A stretch of DNA of 46,036 nt from Candidatus Neomarinimicrobiota bacterium (GCA_022567655.1 JADFGO010000005.1:1-46036); one strand, 5' to 3'. Positions 17,950 through 27,627 are shown, counted from the first letter of the stretch. The notes: generated by a model not told the origin, from the sequence alone. Made by a program: numbers and translations.

Positions 17950-18315
17950 TCAATCCCACTCAAGAGCGCCCATCTTCCACACATAAATCAATCCTACTAA
18001 AAGAATGCCGAGAAAGGTAACCATTTCGATGAAGATAAAATCCCCGAACTCGAGGAGATCTTTAAACACTATTGCCCACGGATACATGAAGATTAACTCT
18101 ATGTCAAAAATTATGAATATGATGGCTATAATAAAATATTTTATGGAAAACCTCAGGCGCGCAGATGATTCAGGAGCTATGCCCGATTCGTAAGGTTCTA
18201 AGTCTACTTCGGAACGGCGTTTCGGCTGCAGTAACTTCGACAAAAAGAGCATGGAAGCTACTAACACGAAAACTATGATCATGAGAAAAAGTAACGGTAA
18301 ATATTCCGATAACAT
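17950..18315 (-). CDS. nuoA: NADH-quinone oxidoreductase subunit A, operon 1
   Basis: Membrane subunit with three helices (121 aa). It has the LEPYESGIAPESSARLRFSIKYFIIAIIFIIFDIELIFMYPWA core of the family, with the acidic residues of the quinone channel. Its ATG overlaps the stop of the upstream thioesterase gene (TAATG), which places the thioesterase in the same transcript. Confidence 0.95.
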   Translation of the reverse strand: MLSEYLPLLFLMIIVFVLVASMLFLSKLLQPKRRSEVDLEPYESGIAPESSARLRFSIKYFIIAIIFIIFDIELIFMYPWAIVFKDLLEFGDFIFIEMVTFLGILLVGLIYVWKMGALEWD

Positions 18316-18803
18316 TAGTTTTTTTTCTTATTCTCCTCTTTTGAGAGAGTCTCCATCCTGTAAGCTCTTCTTGATTCCGCCGCCTTAAAGCGTTCTTTTT
18401 CCTCTTCGGTCTCAGGCACAATTGTAGGAACTTCAGTGGGTTTGCCCTGTTTGTCGAGCGCAACGAAAGTCAGGTATGCCGAACTTGTATGGAACCGCTC
18501 TCCGGTAAGAGGATTTTCGGATTCTACACGAACGCCGATCTCCATAGACGTCCTGTGAGTATAATTAACAGAGGCTTTGAGAAGGATCATGTGTCCTACC
18601 TTGATTGGATACCTGAAATCGAGAGAATCTACTGATACTGTGACTACCGGTTTACGACAGAGTCGCATAGCGCTCATAGAAGCTGCTATGTCGATGAGAT
18701 GCATGACCTTTCCGCCGAGCATATTTCCGAGAGGATTTGCATCATTGGGGAGAACTATCTCCGCCATCTGCACATGTGAATCAGAAACTTTTTTTTCGCT
18801 CAC
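18315..18803 (-). CDS. Acyl-CoA thioesterase, hotdog fold (YciA/BACH-like)
   Basis: Hydrolyses acyl-CoA to free acid and CoA. The 162-aa protein has the motifs of the acyl-CoA hydrolase hotdog family. These are VLPNDANPLGNMLGGKVMHLIDIAASMSA, with the catalytic N/D region at about 19-34, then VTVSVDSLDFRYPIKVGHMI and the HTSSAYLTFVAL strand. The C-terminal 40 residues are charged and lysine-rich. The start is GTG at 18803. A good promoter lies about 80 bases upstream and its stop overlaps nuoA. It therefore appears to lead the first complex I operon. Substrate chain length cannot be read from the sequence. Confidence 0.9.
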   Translation of the reverse strand: MSEKKVSDSHVQMAEIVLPNDANPLGNMLGGKVMHLIDIAASMSAMRLCRKPVVTVSVDSLDFRYPIKVGHMILLKASVNYTHRTSMEIGVRVESENPLTGERFHTSSAYLTFVALDKQGKPTEVPTIVPETEEEKERFKAAESRRAYRMETLSKEENKKKN

Positions 18804-18891
18804 TCTCTTGCCCCGACTTAAAAAAACAGACTCCCGGCAGCTAATTAACCCCCCCTTGAAAACAACCTAATTCCTCCGTTCAAGAGGCGAA

Positions 18892-18920
18892 AATATAGGT
18901 AAAATTCAAAGTAATTTCAA
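18892..18920 (-). promoter_or_regulatory. Probable sigma70-type promoter of complex I operon 1
   Basis: On the minus strand TTGAAA (18920-18915) and TATATT (18897-18892) are spaced by exactly 17 nt, each matching consensus at 5 of 6 positions. It lies in the 182-bp gap after nuoN of operon 2 and about 90 bases before the thioesterase start, so operon 1 can be expressed independently of operon 2. No clear terminator is seen between the operons, so read-through is also possible. Confidence 0.55.
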
Positions 18921-18985
18921 AGGTTATTTTACGTGGGAAAGATAAAGTATCCGCCCGGAATCCGCTATTATGTCAGGGCTCTATA

Positions 18986-20473
18986 TCAGTGTCCCAGAAG
19001 GAGCTTTAGCGAGGCTTGAGTAAAGTCGGAAAGCGGCGCCCAGTAAACGCCTAATAAAAGTACAGGAACGGCAAGAAACCCGACAACTACCAAAGGAGTC
19101 TTTGAGAGAGGTTTCTCAGCCTCAGACGGTTCGCCGCGCATGAAGAGCGCACGGAGCACCCTAGCATAATAATACAGCGACACCACACTGTTCAAGGCAC
19201 CTACGATAGCGAGCCAATAGTAAGCCGAACCTCCCTTAAGAAGGGCGGCGAACAGATAGAATTTTCCGATGAAACCGATAGTCGGCGGTATCCCGGCAAG
19301 GGAAAGCAGGAATATGCCCATGCATACCGACAGATAGGGAGCTTTAAAAACGAGACCGTTATATTCGTCTATCTCCTCCGTACCGAACCGGTCGGCAATG
19401 TTTAGAACGACAAAAAACGCTCCGAGATTCATGAGATAGTAAGCCGCAAGATAAAACATCATGGCGAACAGTCCGTCCTGAGTGAGAACAACAATACCCA
19501 TCAGAACGTAGCCGGCATGAGCGATACTCGAATAAGCGAGAAGCCGTTTTACGTTGTTCTGCTGCAAAGCGACTAAGTTTCCAAGTGTCATCGTAATAGC
19601 CGAGATCCACATCATTATCTGCGGCCAGTTGAGCTGCTCGATCGCGTACCAATTCGACATGTTCACATTGTTCTCAGAAACGAATGCTGTGTTGAAGAAT
19701 CGGATCAAGAGAGCGAAACCGGCAGCTTTAGGACCGACAGAGAGAAACGCAGTAAATGCGGTCGGTGACCCTTCGTACACGTCCGGAGCCCAGAAATGGA
19801 ACGGCACCGACGCTATCTTATACCCGAATCCGGCGAGGATCATCAGGAAGGAAATAAGCACCGTCAGATTGCCCGCTTCACCCTGCGACAAAACCTCCCC
19901 TATGCCCGATATGTCCAGCGTGCCGGTGAGTCCGTATAATAACGAAAAACCGTACAGCATGATCCCCGAGGTGACGCCGCCGTAGATCACATACTTCAAC
20001 GCAGCCTCGCTTGACCGTCTCGATTCTTTGAGATATCCCGCAACTACGTATGAGGTAACACTGACCAGTTCGAGCGCTAAATACGCCGTCAGGAGATTTG
20101 TGGCGGACGCCATCAAAAACATCCCAAGAGTAATCGTCAATATCAACGCGTTGAACTCGCCGTGGGATCTTCCTTTCATTTCTAATGACGAGGAGGAGAT
20201 CAGCAGAACAAAAAAGGCTGTAATTACAAATAAAAATTTAAAATAAAACGAAAACGGATCGAGCGCGAGCATACCGGAAAAAAGACTCGTCGGCACATTA
20301 GAGTAGGAAGATATCAGCGCTATCATGGTAATGACAAGCCCGACTCCGGCTACAAATACAGTGTAGACCGATTCATCCTTCTTGAGAAACAGGTCATAGA
20401 TGATGAGGACCAATATCGTTGTTGTCAACGTCAGCTCGGGAATAAAGAGATTGAGGCTGCTGATATTATCCAT
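18986..20473 (-). CDS. nuoN: NADH-quinone oxidoreductase subunit N, operon 2
   Basis: Antiporter-like pump subunit (495 aa). It has the LALELVSVTSYVVAGYL glutamate segment, GYKIASVPFHFWAPDVYEGSPTAFTAFLSVGPKAAGF with the key lysine, and VKRLLAYSSIAHAGYVL. The VGPKAAGF form is common in Bacteroidetes and Chlorobi NuoN. It starts 15 bases after the nuoM stop and is the last gene of operon 2. It shares layout but only moderate similarity with the operon 1 copy. Confidence 0.96.
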   Translation of the reverse strand: MDNISSLNLFIPELTLTTTILVLIIYDLFLKKDESVYTVFVAGVGLVITMIALISSYSNVPTSLFSGMLALDPFSFYFKFLFVITAFFVLLISSSSLEMKGRSHGEFNALILTITLGMFLMASATNLLTAYLALELVSVTSYVVAGYLKESRRSSEAALKYVIYGGVTSGIMLYGFSLLYGLTGTLDISGIGEVLSQGEAGNLTVLISFLMILAGFGYKIASVPFHFWAPDVYEGSPTAFTAFLSVGPKAAGFALLIRFFNTAFVSENNVNMSNWYAIEQLNWPQIMMWISAITMTLGNLVALQQNNVKRLLAYSSIAHAGYVLMGIVVLTQDGLFAMMFYLAAYYLMNLGAFFVVLNIADRFGTEEIDEYNGLVFKAPYLSVCMGIFLLSLAGIPPTIGFIGKFYLFAALLKGGSAYYWLAIVGALNSVVSLYYYARVLRALFMRGEPSEAEKPLSKTPLVVVGFLAVPVLLLGVYWAPLSDFTQASLKLLLGH

Positions 20474-20488
20474 TATACAACAAATTCC

Positions 20489-21991
20489 CTATTGAGCCGC
20501 CATTGTTGCGCCCGACTTCACCATCTCTATAATACCGTTCATCGTTTCGGACATCATCCCGAGAATAGGCATCGGATAAAAACCGAGAATGATGACTATA
20601 ATCGCCAACGGTACGAGCGTGAACAGCTCCCTGCCGTTGATCTCCGACAATCCCGCCCATTTCTCGTTCAGCTTGCCCAGGAATATCTTCTGGTACGCCC
20701 ACAAGAAATATGCGGCATTCAGGACTATGCCCGTCAGGGCAAGACCTGTTATCCACCGGAAGGTGGTCGTATTATGCTCTGCGCCGAACCCTCCGATAAG
20801 AGTGAGCGCTTCGCTGATAAACCCGGAAAAACCGGGTAGTCCGAGTCCCGCAAAAAACGCTAATGCAACAATTCCCGCGTATATCGGCATCCTGACCGCC
20901 AATCCCCCGAATCCATCAATATCGCGTATGTGCGTCCTGTCGTATATCACTCCGACCAGAAGGAACAACATTGCGGTAATCGTTCCATGATTGAACATTT
21001 GAAGCACTGCTCCGTTCATTCCGGCGGTGGTCAGAGCTGCCATTCCGATAAGGCAGAAACCCATGTGGCTTATACTCGAATACGCCACCAGCTTCTTGAG
21101 ATCCGTCTGAGCCAAGGCGCAAAGAGCTCCGTAGACGATGTTTATAAGACCCAGCACCGCGAGAGGCACAGCGAACCAGAGGGTGGCGTCAGAAAGTATC
21201 GGATAATTTATTCTCAGCAGGCCGTATATCCCCATCTTCAACAGGACACCTGCAAGAATAACGCTGACTGCGGTCGGCGCTTCGACATGAGCGTCCGGCA
21301 GCCAGGTGTGGAACGGGAAGATAGGCACCTTTATGGCAAACCCTATGAACAGCGCTAAAAACACCCATATTTGGAAGTTGTAGTCATACGTAGTTTGCAT
21401 CAGCTTGAGCATGTTGAACGTGTGCTGACCGTCATAAAAATAGAGCGCAAGCATGGCAAGGAGTATTAATACACTGCCGAGCAACGTGTACAGGAAGAAC
21501 TTAATCGCTGCGTACTCTCTGCGGGGACCGCCCCAGACACCGATCAGGAAATACATCGGAAGAAGCATTACTTCCCAGAAGATAAAGAATAAGAAAAAGT
21601 CTATGGAGACAAAGACACCTATCATACCCGCGTCAAGAAGCAAAAAGAGAGCAAAATATCCCTTCACAGCCTTTTCGATATTCCATGAGGCAAATATGCA
21701 GATAAAGGAAAGCAACGCAGTCAGCATGATCATCGGCGCACTCAATCCGTCCACTCCCATATAATATTCGATGTTAAAAGCGGGAATCCAACTGTAGTGT
21801 TCGACGAACTGCATCGCCGAGGTAGTCCTGTCGAATATCAGGAAGAGCTGGACAGCAAGCCAGAGCTGTATGCCCGTAGTTACAGCTGCAATGACCTTTA
21901 TAATGTAACTTTTATCCCGCGGTATAAGTAAAATCACCACCATCCCGAGAACCGGAATAAAGGTTAGCGCTGAAAGTAAATAACTTTGCAT
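20489..21991 (-). CDS. nuoM: NADH-quinone oxidoreductase subunit M, operon 2
   Basis: Antiporter-like pump subunit (500 aa) with FWEVMLLPMYFLIGVWGGPRREYAA, FAIKVPIFPFHTWLPDAHVEAPTAV and LKKLVAYSSISHMGF. The essential glutamate and lysine are present. It is similar to the operon 1 NuoM through the core but differs at both ends. It starts 18 bases after nuoL. Confidence 0.96.
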   Translation of the reverse strand: MQSYLLSALTFIPVLGMVVILLIPRDKSYIIKVIAAVTTGIQLWLAVQLFLIFDRTTSAMQFVEHYSWIPAFNIEYYMGVDGLSAPMIMLTALLSFICIFASWNIEKAVKGYFALFLLLDAGMIGVFVSIDFFLFFIFWEVMLLPMYFLIGVWGGPRREYAAIKFFLYTLLGSVLILLAMLALYFYDGQHTFNMLKLMQTTYDYNFQIWVFLALFIGFAIKVPIFPFHTWLPDAHVEAPTAVSVILAGVLLKMGIYGLLRINYPILSDATLWFAVPLAVLGLINIVYGALCALAQTDLKKLVAYSSISHMGFCLIGMAALTTAGMNGAVLQMFNHGTITAMLFLLVGVIYDRTHIRDIDGFGGLAVRMPIYAGIVALAFFAGLGLPGFSGFISEALTLIGGFGAEHNTTTFRWITGLALTGIVLNAAYFLWAYQKIFLGKLNEKWAGLSEINGRELFTLVPLAIIVIILGFYPMPILGMMSETMNGIIEMVKSGATMAAQ

Positions 21992-22009
21992 ATTATGAAT
22001 AAGCCTCCA

Positions 22010-24049
22010 TTAGCTGAAAATTGCCTGAATTACGAAAAATACCATTATGCCGAGCACTGCAAACGCCACGTAGTTCTCTACCCTCCCTGTTTGCAGTTTT
22101 CTGAGGCGGGAACCCAAAAAGGCGGTTACTGACCCCGTGCCGTTTACTGCCCCGTCCACTATATTATCGTCAAACCACCTGCTTAATTTTGAAATCCACA
22201 CCGTTACCGACGCGGTTCCATTGACTGCCCCGTCTATGATAGTGTCATCAAACTTTGCGCTCCCCTTCGCAAGCCCTAAAACTCCCCGTATGATCGTTGC
22301 GCCGTAAAATTCATCAAAATAGTATTTATTCCGTAGCAGTTTGAAAAGCGACGCCATCGAACTTGAGACTTTCTTCGCCGACAGACTCTTCTTATAATAG
22401 AACAGGTATGCGAGTAAGATTCCGCTGCCGGCAACAAAGATCGAAAGCCACATCGCAATGGTATGGGCTGTTTCTTCAGAAGCAGCGTGTCCGGCTGCTT
22501 CACCCCCCGCCCCCATAAGCGCCGGTAGTAATATCTCGGGTTTTTGAACGAGATGATTAAACCATCCGGCGTATTCCCCGATTCCGGGCAGGAACTCGAA
22601 TCCTCTCCACTGATCGATTGTGATAAACACCGTCAATGCGGCAAGTATGACCATGGGAAGGGTCATAAATCCGGGCGATTCATGAACTTGAGCGTAAATT
22701 TTCTCATCACGGGGTTTACCGTAAAATGTTATGAATAACGCTCTGAACATATAAAATGCCGTCATACCCGCCGTTACTAAAGCAAGGATAAAGAGAATAA
22801 TGTGCGCCGGATTCGCAAGACCGAATTCGAGAGCTGCGGCGAGAATAGCGTCTTTGCTGAAAAACCCTGAAAACCCGGGTACTCCCGATATCGCAAGGGT
22901 CGCTATCAAAAATGTCCAGAAGGTGATCGGCATCTTCTTCCTGAGCCCGCCCATCTTAAACATGTCATTTGTATGCACAGCGTGGATGACGCTTCCCGCT
23001 CCGAGAAAAAGCAAAGCCTTGAAAAAAGCGTGAGTTGTCAGGTGCCAGAGTCCGGCAGCATATCCGCCCACACCCAGCGCCATTATCATATACCCGAGCT
23101 GGGAGACCGTTGAGTAAGCAAGAACTCTCTTTATGTCCTTTCTTACAATGGCGATAGTCGCGGTGAGAAACGCTGTAATTGCTCCAACATACGCGATGAA
23201 CAGAAGGGCTCCGGGAGAAAACAGAGGGTAGATCCTGCCTATCATATATACACCCGCCGCAACCATTGTAGCGGCGTGTATCAGGGCGCTGACCGGCGTA
23301 GGACCTTCCATAGCGTCGGGAAGCCAAATATGAAGGGGTACTTGCGCCGACTTTCCTATTGCACCGGCAAACAAGGCGATTCCCGCTGCCGTGAGTAAAC
23401 TCCCGCTTATGTCGCCCGCCTTCACTCCTTCGAATATATCTGAATAATTAAAAGACCCCACCGCCGAGAAGAATAGTAGTATCCCGAGGAAAAATCCGAT
23501 GTCTCCTATCCGGTTGGTGAGAAATGCTTTTTTGCCTGCATTTGAAGCTGAATCTTTCTCGAACCAGAAGCCTATCAATAGATATGAGCTGATTCCGACA
23601 AGTTCCCACCCTATGTAAAGTCCGAACAGATTGTTCGAAATTACGATTATCAACATCGAGAATGAAAAAAGAGAAAGATAGGCAAAATATCTGTTATATC
23701 TCGGGTCGCCTGCCATGTACGATATCGAATAGATGTGTATAAGGCTGCTCACAAGTGTCACGACGAGTAACATCATCACCGTGAGATTGTCCACTAACAC
23801 CCCGAGCTCTATCACAAACCCGCCTAAGTCTATCCATGTCCACCTCCATTCTACGCTGAAATTCGGATCATAGCGCACGAACATCATATACGCAAAGAGT
23901 GAAAGCGCGAAAGAAAATGAAACAAGAATAGCAGCTACTGAAACCCAATCGCCCTTTCTCGGGAGCCTTTTCCCGATTAAGATATTGATCCCGAAGGCTA
24001 ATAACGGCAGAAAGAGTAGAATCAACGAATATATAATGACCGTATTCAT
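22010..24049 (-). CDS. nuoL: NADH-quinone oxidoreductase subunit L, operon 2 (with internal duplication)
   Basis: Distal antiporter-like subunit (679 aa), with [18 protein letters not shown] and [38 protein letters not shown]. It also has KRVLAYSTVSQLGYMI. Near the C-terminus a 26-residue unit beginning FDDTIIDGAVNGT (about 600-625) is followed directly by a second copy beginning FDDNIVDGAVNGT (626-651). The operon 1 copy has a single version, so this protein has a tandem duplication in the linker before the last helix. The duplication and a longer periplasmic stretch account for much of the extra length. It starts right after the nuoK stop. Confidence 0.96.
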   Translation of the reverse strand: MNTVIIYSLILLFLPLLAFGINILIGKRLPRKGDWVSVAAILVSFSFALSLFAYMMFVRYDPNFSVEWRWTWIDLGGFVIELGVLVDNLTVMMLLVVTLVSSLIHIYSISYMAGDPRYNRYFAYLSLFSFSMLIIVISNNLFGLYIGWELVGISSYLLIGFWFEKDSASNAGKKAFLTNRIGDIGFFLGILLFFSAVGSFNYSDIFEGVKAGDISGSLLTAAGIALFAGAIGKSAQVPLHIWLPDAMEGPTPVSALIHAATMVAAGVYMIGRIYPLFSPGALLFIAYVGAITAFLTATIAIVRKDIKRVLAYSTVSQLGYMIMALGVGGYAAGLWHLTTHAFFKALLFLGAGSVIHAVHTNDMFKMGGLRKKMPITFWTFLIATLAISGVPGFSGFFSKDAILAAALEFGLANPAHIILFILALVTAGMTAFYMFRALFITFYGKPRDEKIYAQVHESPGFMTLPMVILAALTVFITIDQWRGFEFLPGIGEYAGWFNHLVQKPEILLPALMGAGGEAAGHAASEETAHTIAMWLSIFVAGSGILLAYLFYYKKSLSAKKVSSSMASLFKLLRNKYYFDEFYGATIIRGVLGLAKGSAKFDDTIIDGAVNGTASVTVWISKLSRWFDDNIVDGAVNGTGSVTAFLGSRLRKLQTGRVENYVAFAVLGIMVFFVIQAIFS
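22097..22252 (-). repeat. Tandem 78-bp coding duplication in nuoL (operon 2)
   Basis: Two adjacent diverged units, 22175-22252 and 22097-22174, encode FDD-T/N-I-I/V-DGAVNGT-A/G-SVT. The bases have diverged at many codon positions while the protein motif is kept, so the duplication is old and probably under selection. Confidence 0.75.
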
Positions 24050-24361
24050 CTAATTCTTTAAGGAGCTGGCTTCATCGACGTTAATAGTTTTGAAATTGTT
24101 ATAAATGTTCAGGACTATAGCGAGCGCCACCGCAGCTTCCGCAGCAGCCATGATGATGATGAACAGTGCAAAAATTTGTCCGTCCATCGAGAATATACCG
24201 TATCGGGCGAACGCGACGAAGTTGATGTTGGCGGCATTCAGAATGAGCTCGATCCCGAGCAGAACCGCTATCGCGTTCCTTCTCGTCGTGACCGCAAATA
24301 TCCCGAATGAAAAGAGCAGCGCCGAGACCACCAGATAATGATATAGACCCACCGGGATCAT
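24050..24361 (-). CDS. nuoK: NADH-quinone oxidoreductase subunit K, operon 2
   Basis: Three-helix membrane subunit (103 aa) with the conserved glutamates in LGIELILNAANINFVAFAR and AAAEAAVALAIVLNIY. Its ATG overlaps the nuoJ stop as ATGA and its stop abuts the nuoL ATG. Standard length and composition. Confidence 0.95.
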   Translation of the reverse strand: MIPVGLYHYLVVSALLFSFGIFAVTTRRNAIAVLLGIELILNAANINFVAFARYGIFSMDGQIFALFIIIMAAAEAAVALAIVLNIYNNFKTINVDEASSLKN

Positions 24362-24852
24362 GATTCTTCTCTCCTCGCTATAAAAACCGCTCCTATCAGA
24401 GCGGCAAGAAGAAGAATCGAGGCAGTCTCAAAAGGAATTAGATATTTTGTCATGAGCAGTTTACCTAACTCGGGGACTGTTTCTTTTACACCGGGATTCG
24501 ACGCTGAATTCCAGCTGTCCTCGCTGAAGATTACTAACATCAACAGCAGGAAAACGAATCCCGCTAACAGCGCCCCGGGCAAACGTGGAAGGTTTGACTG
24601 CGTAATTTCCATACTCGTCTTCCTCGCTGTCAGCATGACGCCGAACAACACTAATATCAGTACTCCGCCGACGTATATCAGTATTTGCGTTGCCGCTATG
24701 AAATCCGCCATGAGCAATCCGTACAATCCGGCTACGCCGAGAAATGTGAAAAGCAGCGAGAACGCCGAATAGATCAGGTTTTTGGAATATATTACTATCC
24801 AACCGGCGATCAGTGTCATTCCCGCGAACAGATAGAATACAAAAGTTTCCAT
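24358..24852 (-). CDS. nuoJ: NADH-quinone oxidoreductase subunit J, operon 2
   Basis: Five-helix membrane subunit (164 aa). ADFIAATQILIYVGGVLILVLFGVMLTARK is the signature helix, with the form seen in Bacteroidetes-type NuoJ, and the tail is ASILLLAALIGAVFIARREES. It begins 9 bases after the nuoI stop and overlaps nuoK. Confidence 0.95.
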   Translation of the reverse strand: METFVFYLFAGMTLIAGWIVIYSKNLIYSAFSLLFTFLGVAGLYGLLMADFIAATQILIYVGGVLILVLFGVMLTARKTSMEITQSNLPRLPGALLAGFVFLLLMLVIFSEDSWNSASNPGVKETVPELGKLLMTKYLIPFETASILLLAALIGAVFIARREES

Positions 24853-24861
24853 TAGGGAATA

Positions 24862-25446
24862 TTATTCCGTCGCGTCATTTTCGCCGTCGGCGCTCTTGGA
24901 TGGTTTGTCTTTACCCGCGATTGCCTTTCTTGCGGCGAGCTCTTTATCTTTCTGGATCTTCAGTTTTTCGGATTCCTCATATCGGACGCGCGCCTCGTCA
25001 GGAGTAATATTTCCGAAATGATAATTGAGATTGCTCCTGTCGTACTCTGCAAATTCATAATCTGATATCCAGTAAATGCACTCAGTCGGACAGGGGAACA
25101 CGCATAGACCGCAGTAACAGCATTCCGCCATATCAATGTCGAACATCGGAAACACGAAAGTTTTCTTCTTCTCGAATTTTTCCGTCAATCCGAGATCCTC
25201 ACCCGGTCTTGCCTTGATCGTTTCTATGTGTATGCAGTCCACAGGGCACACCTTGTCGCACAGATAGCATCCTATACAGTCCTCGATATCCACGTAAAGC
25301 CTGTTGCGTGAGCGGTCGAACATTTCCATCTTCTCTTTTGGATACTGCAGTGTAATCGAACGGACGAAAAGATGGCTGAATGTTACCTTCATGCCAATTA
25401 AAACCGTACTGACAGCGCTATAAATGTTTTTGAAATATTGTATCAT
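24862..25446 (-). CDS. nuoI: NADH-quinone oxidoreductase subunit I, operon 2 (only copy here)
   Basis: Carries the two 4Fe-4S clusters N6a and N6b that pass electrons to NuoB. The 194-aa protein has C57, C60, C63, C67 (CIGCYLCDKVCP) and C109, C112, C115, C119 (CCYCGLCVFPCP). An amphipathic N-terminus precedes them and a lysine- and glutamate-rich tail of about 45 residues follows. The frame runs up to 25560 inside nuoH. I chose the ATG at 25446, which overlaps the nuoH stop as ATGA and has AGGA 8 nt upstream. Operon 1 lacks this gene, so this product may serve both complexes. Confidence 0.95.
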   Translation of the reverse strand: MIQYFKNIYSAVSTVLIGMKVTFSHLFVRSITLQYPKEKMEMFDRSRNRLYVDIEDCIGCYLCDKVCPVDCIHIETIKARPGEDLGLTEKFEKKKTFVFPMFDIDMAECCYCGLCVFPCPTECIYWISDYEFAEYDRSNLNYHFGNITPDEARVRYEESEKLKIQKDKELAARKAIAGKDKPSKSADGENDATE

Positions 25447-26501
25447 GAAGAAAATCCTACCCATAAACCGGCACCCACCATGTTGAGGAACGATAATGGC
25501 ACAAGCACTTTCCAGCATACATACATAAGCTGATCCACCCTTAGTCGCGGCAGCGTCCATCTAAACCATATCATAACCAACACAAATGAAAACGCTTTTA
25601 GAGACATCACAAGGAGACCTATCCCCGGTGTACTCACGGCTCCTGTTACCCAATGCCAGCCTCCGAGGAATAATGTGGAGGCGATGACTCCGATGGCAAA
25701 CATGTGGGCGTACTCGGCAAGAAAGAAGAAAGAAAAACGCATACCGGAGTACTCAACGTGAAAACCTGCCACCAATTCCGATTCCGCCTCGGGAATGTCG
25801 AAGGGAACTCTGTTTGACTCCGCCGTACCCGCAATAAACAACACAAAGAACGCTATGAAATTAAACGGCGGATTTTTCCATATCATCCAGTTTAGAATAC
25901 CGCCGTCCTGAGCCATCACGATGTCCCTCATACTCAACGAACCTACGCTCATCACGACAACTAAAATAGATAATCCTATCGGAATTTCGTAACTCACGAG
26001 TTGCGCCACCGACCTCATTGAACCGAATAACGCCCATTTGTTATTTGAGCCCCAGCCCGCCATCAGGATTCCGATCACTCCTACCGAGGAGACGGCGAGA
26101 ATGTAAAATATTCCTATGTTGAGTTCGCTTCCGATGATCTTGTCGGAGAAGGGAAGCGCGGCGAACACAGAAAATGCAGCTAAGAATACTATATAAGGGG
26201 CAAGCTTGAATAAACGACGGTCGGCTAACGCCGGAATAATATCCTCTTTCAGCAGCAGCTTAACTGAATCCGCAACGGTCTGAAGCCAGCCGTGCCATCC
26301 GCCCACTTCCATCGGACCAAGCCTGTCCTGCATATGCGCCGCCACCTTCCGTTCGAACCAGATCACAACAAGAGCATAGACAGCGATCCCCGTGAAAACC
26401 AATGCGCCGTAAACGAACATAATCGGGGGCAGAACCAACCAGGAAGGCAATTCGGATAAAACCGGGATCAGGTCAGTCATAAGATTTACGAAATATTCCA
26501 T
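25443..26501 (-). CDS. nuoH: NADH-quinone oxidoreductase subunit H, operon 2
   Basis: Quinone-chamber membrane subunit (352 aa). It has FERKVAAHMQDRLGPMEVGGWHGWLQTVADSVKLLLKED, ESNRVPFDIPEAESELVAGFHVEYSG and WFRWTLPRLRVDQLM. The RLGPMEVGGWHGWLQ form is typical of Bacteroidetes-type complex I and differs from the operon 1 copy. It lies one base after nuoD and overlaps nuoI. Confidence 0.96.
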   Translation of the reverse strand: MEYFVNLMTDLIPVLSELPSWLVLPPIMFVYGALVFTGIAVYALVVIWFERKVAAHMQDRLGPMEVGGWHGWLQTVADSVKLLLKEDIIPALADRRLFKLAPYIVFLAAFSVFAALPFSDKIIGSELNIGIFYILAVSSVGVIGILMAGWGSNNKWALFGSMRSVAQLVSYEIPIGLSILVVVMSVGSLSMRDIVMAQDGGILNWMIWKNPPFNFIAFFVLFIAGTAESNRVPFDIPEAESELVAGFHVEYSGMRFSFFFLAEYAHMFAIGVIASTLFLGGWHWVTGAVSTPGIGLLVMSLKAFSFVLVMIWFRWTLPRLRVDQLMYVCWKVLVPLSFLNMVGAGLWVGFSS

Positions 26502-26502
26502 A

Positions 26503-27624
26503 CTATCTGTCTATCTCACCGAGCACGATATCTAAACTCCCGAGCAGCGCGACAAGGTCTGATATCAACAGTCCTTCTCCTACATCTGAAATTGCACTCA
26601 AATTACTGAAAGCCGGAGAACGCATCTTGAGCCGGTGAGGAATATCCGTACCGTCACTGACGATATAAAAACCCAATTCCCCTCTCGGATTTTCAGAGCG
26701 GAAATATACCGAACCCTCTTTCGTCTTTGCTCTCTTCGGAACTGCCGACTTGACGTTTTCGTCAGACGGGAGACTCTCAAGCGCTTGCTTGACTATTTTA
26801 GCCGATTCCGCCATCTCCAGCACTCTGACGTAATATCTCGCCCACGAATCACCGATAACCCCGACCCGGCCGTCGCCGACTATTACATCCCAATCGAATC
26901 TGTCATATATGGAATACGGCTCGTCACGGCGGAGGTCCCAATCGATCCCGGAAGCTCTCAGATTAGGTCCGGTCAAACCCCAATCGATAGCCACGTCCGG
27001 CGGGATTATAGCTACTTCGGCGGTTCTCTCAATAAATATCTTATTAAATGATAAGAGTTCGTCGTATTCGATGAGTTTGGGCATGAAATAATCTATGAAA
27101 TCGAAAGTTTTCTCTACAAACCCGTCAGGCAGGTCGTGCGCTACTCCTCCTATCCATAAATAGTTGTATAGGAGCCTCGCTCCGCTCGTCATCTCGAATA
27201 GATCGAGAATCCTTTCTCTATCGCGAAATGTAAATAAAAATGGAGTAAATGCGCCGATGTCCATGCCGAACGTTCCGAGCGCCACTAAGTGACTGGCGAT
27301 CCGGTTTAGTTCCGACATGATAACCCGAATGTACTCCACGCGTTCGGGCAGTTCGATGTCAAGCAGTTTTTCCACCGCCATGACATAACCGTGCTCGTTG
27401 TTCATGGCAGCCAGGTAATCACACCTGTCCACATAGGGAATGATCTGATGGTAATCCAAACTTTCGCAGTGTTTCTCAAAGCAGCGGTGGAGATATCCGA
27501 TATGCGGAACGATTTTCCTGACTATCTCTCCGTCTGTTGTGATCTCCAACCTCAGCACTCCGTGGGTCGCGGGGTGCTGCGGACCCATATTTACAACCAT
27601 CTCCTCTGTCTTTAAATCAGGCAT
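26503..27624 (-). CDS. nuoD: NADH-quinone oxidoreductase subunit D, operon 2
   Basis: Quinone-site subunit (373 aa) beginning with [21 protein letters not shown] (conserved histidine). [16 protein letters not shown] holds the quinone tyrosine and [11 protein letters not shown] ends the protein. It is unfused to NuoC. The sequence differs throughout from the operon 1 NuoD while both retain the quinone residues, so both complexes should be quinone reductases and not hydrogenase relatives. Confidence 0.96.
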   Translation of the reverse strand: MPDLKTEEMVVNMGPQHPATHGVLRLEITTDGEIVRKIVPHIGYLHRCFEKHCESLDYHQIIPYVDRCDYLAAMNNEHGYVMAVEKLLDIELPERVEYIRVIMSELNRIASHLVALGTFGMDIGAFTPFLFTFRDRERILDLFEMTSGARLLYNYLWIGGVAHDLPDGFVEKTFDFIDYFMPKLIEYDELLSFNKIFIERTAEVAIIPPDVAIDWGLTGPNLRASGIDWDLRRDEPYSIYDRFDWDVIVGDGRVGVIGDSWARYYVRVLEMAESAKIVKQALESLPSDENVKSAVPKRAKTKEGSVYFRSENPRGELGFYIVSDGTDIPHRLKMRSPAFSNLSAISDVGEGLLISDLVALLGSLDIVLGEIDR

Positions 27625-27627
27625 TTC

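Noticed and set aside
17949-18315. Search for a hidden or shifted nuoB between nuoA and nuoC of operon 1
   Set aside because: Only one base separates the nuoA stop from the nuoC ATG, and no N2 cysteine motif (CC...C...C) is present in any frame there.
25447-25560. Upstream ATG start for nuoI
   Set aside because: It lies inside nuoH; the ATGA overlap at 25446 with a ribosome site is the better start.
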